From Bosea sp. PAMC 26642 (lineage in GTDB: Bacteria; Pseudomonadota; Alphaproteobacteria; Rhizobiales; Beijerinckiaceae): a DNA stretch of 64,000 bases. Of this stretch, positions 63,966 through 64,000 are shown piece after piece (position 1 is the first letter of the stretch; each line of letters starts with the position of its first letter). Where the stretch lies: contig NZ_CP014301.1 of NCBI RefSeq assembly GCF_001562255.1, forward strand, positions 5,363,501 to 5,427,500. The letters are read 5' to 3'. Position numbers and translations under genes: made by a program. The notes beneath the pieces are model-generated. The model searched no databases. It saw only the letters and a list, made by a program, of their open reading frames with translations, and had not been told where the DNA came from.

Positions 63966-64000
63966 CTGAAGCGCCGGTCATGTACGTGCGTCATGCTCGG

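Overview
The window is GC-rich, gene-dense DNA from an alphaproteobacterium of the order Hyphomicrobiales (Rhizobiales). The basis is gene content and order: murA, DUF2948, hisD, UPF0262 and a low-molecular-weight phosphatase run in sequence. The Rhizobiales-type ligase-associated DNA repair genes (exonuclease, ATP-dependent ligase, DExH helicase, PdeM) are present. The SOS box has the alphaproteobacterial form GTTC-N7-GTTC. A Bosea-like or Beijerinckiaceae-like genus is my guess; the genus cannot be fixed from this sequence alone.

Left chromosomal flank (1-3533): an IclR regulator, a carboxymuconolactone-decarboxylase-like protein and a zinc alcohol dehydrogenase, with regulatory-looking repeats between them.

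Integrated element (3534-32976, about 29.4 kb): a 47-bp direct repeat marks both ends. The right copy is the 3' part of an intact tRNA-Thr(GGT) gene; the left copy is a displaced tRNA fragment beside a tyrosine integrase. Paired TGTTACC motifs with the same 11-nt spacing lie just inside both ends and look like integrase arm sites. The left part is a replication module: integrase, small HTH protein, prim-pol/RepA-type helicase with an iteron-like array and a perfect palindrome at its 3' end, then two tandem paralogous zinc-ribbon proteins. The middle is cargo: a DUF427 protein, a winged-helix/ATPase regulator, an epoxide hydrolase, an OsmC/Ohr-like protein, a secreted redoxin, a Kef-like antiporter with a cyclic-nucleotide-binding tail, and a DapA-family aldolase. 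This set suggests electrophile or oxidant stress. The right part is phage-derived and repair-related: a terminase-small-like protein, SRAP/YedK, an SOS-controlled umuD-umuC-small-gene operon, a four-gene operon with two large proteins resembling podoviral internal virion proteins, an XRE regulator with two palindromic operators, and a short terminal gene with a strong terminator. No capsid, portal, tail or large terminase gene is visible, so this is a satellite-like or decayed element and not a complete prophage.

Right chromosomal flank (33007-64000): pdeM and the ligase-associated helicase, a membrane protein, a TPR-methyltransferase, the ligase-associated exonuclease, an SGNH hydrolase and the DNA ligase. 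Then come a LuxR response regulator, pyrD, DUF952, an S24 regulator and a histidine kinase. They are followed by an FAD oxidoreductase with a TVP38 protein, a GGDEF-EAL protein beside an RpfF-like crotonase, the murA-hisD group, deoB, and the yejB-yejE-yejF peptide transporter genes. A PIN-type toxin-antitoxin pair sits inside the yej operon. The window ends just upstream of yejB.
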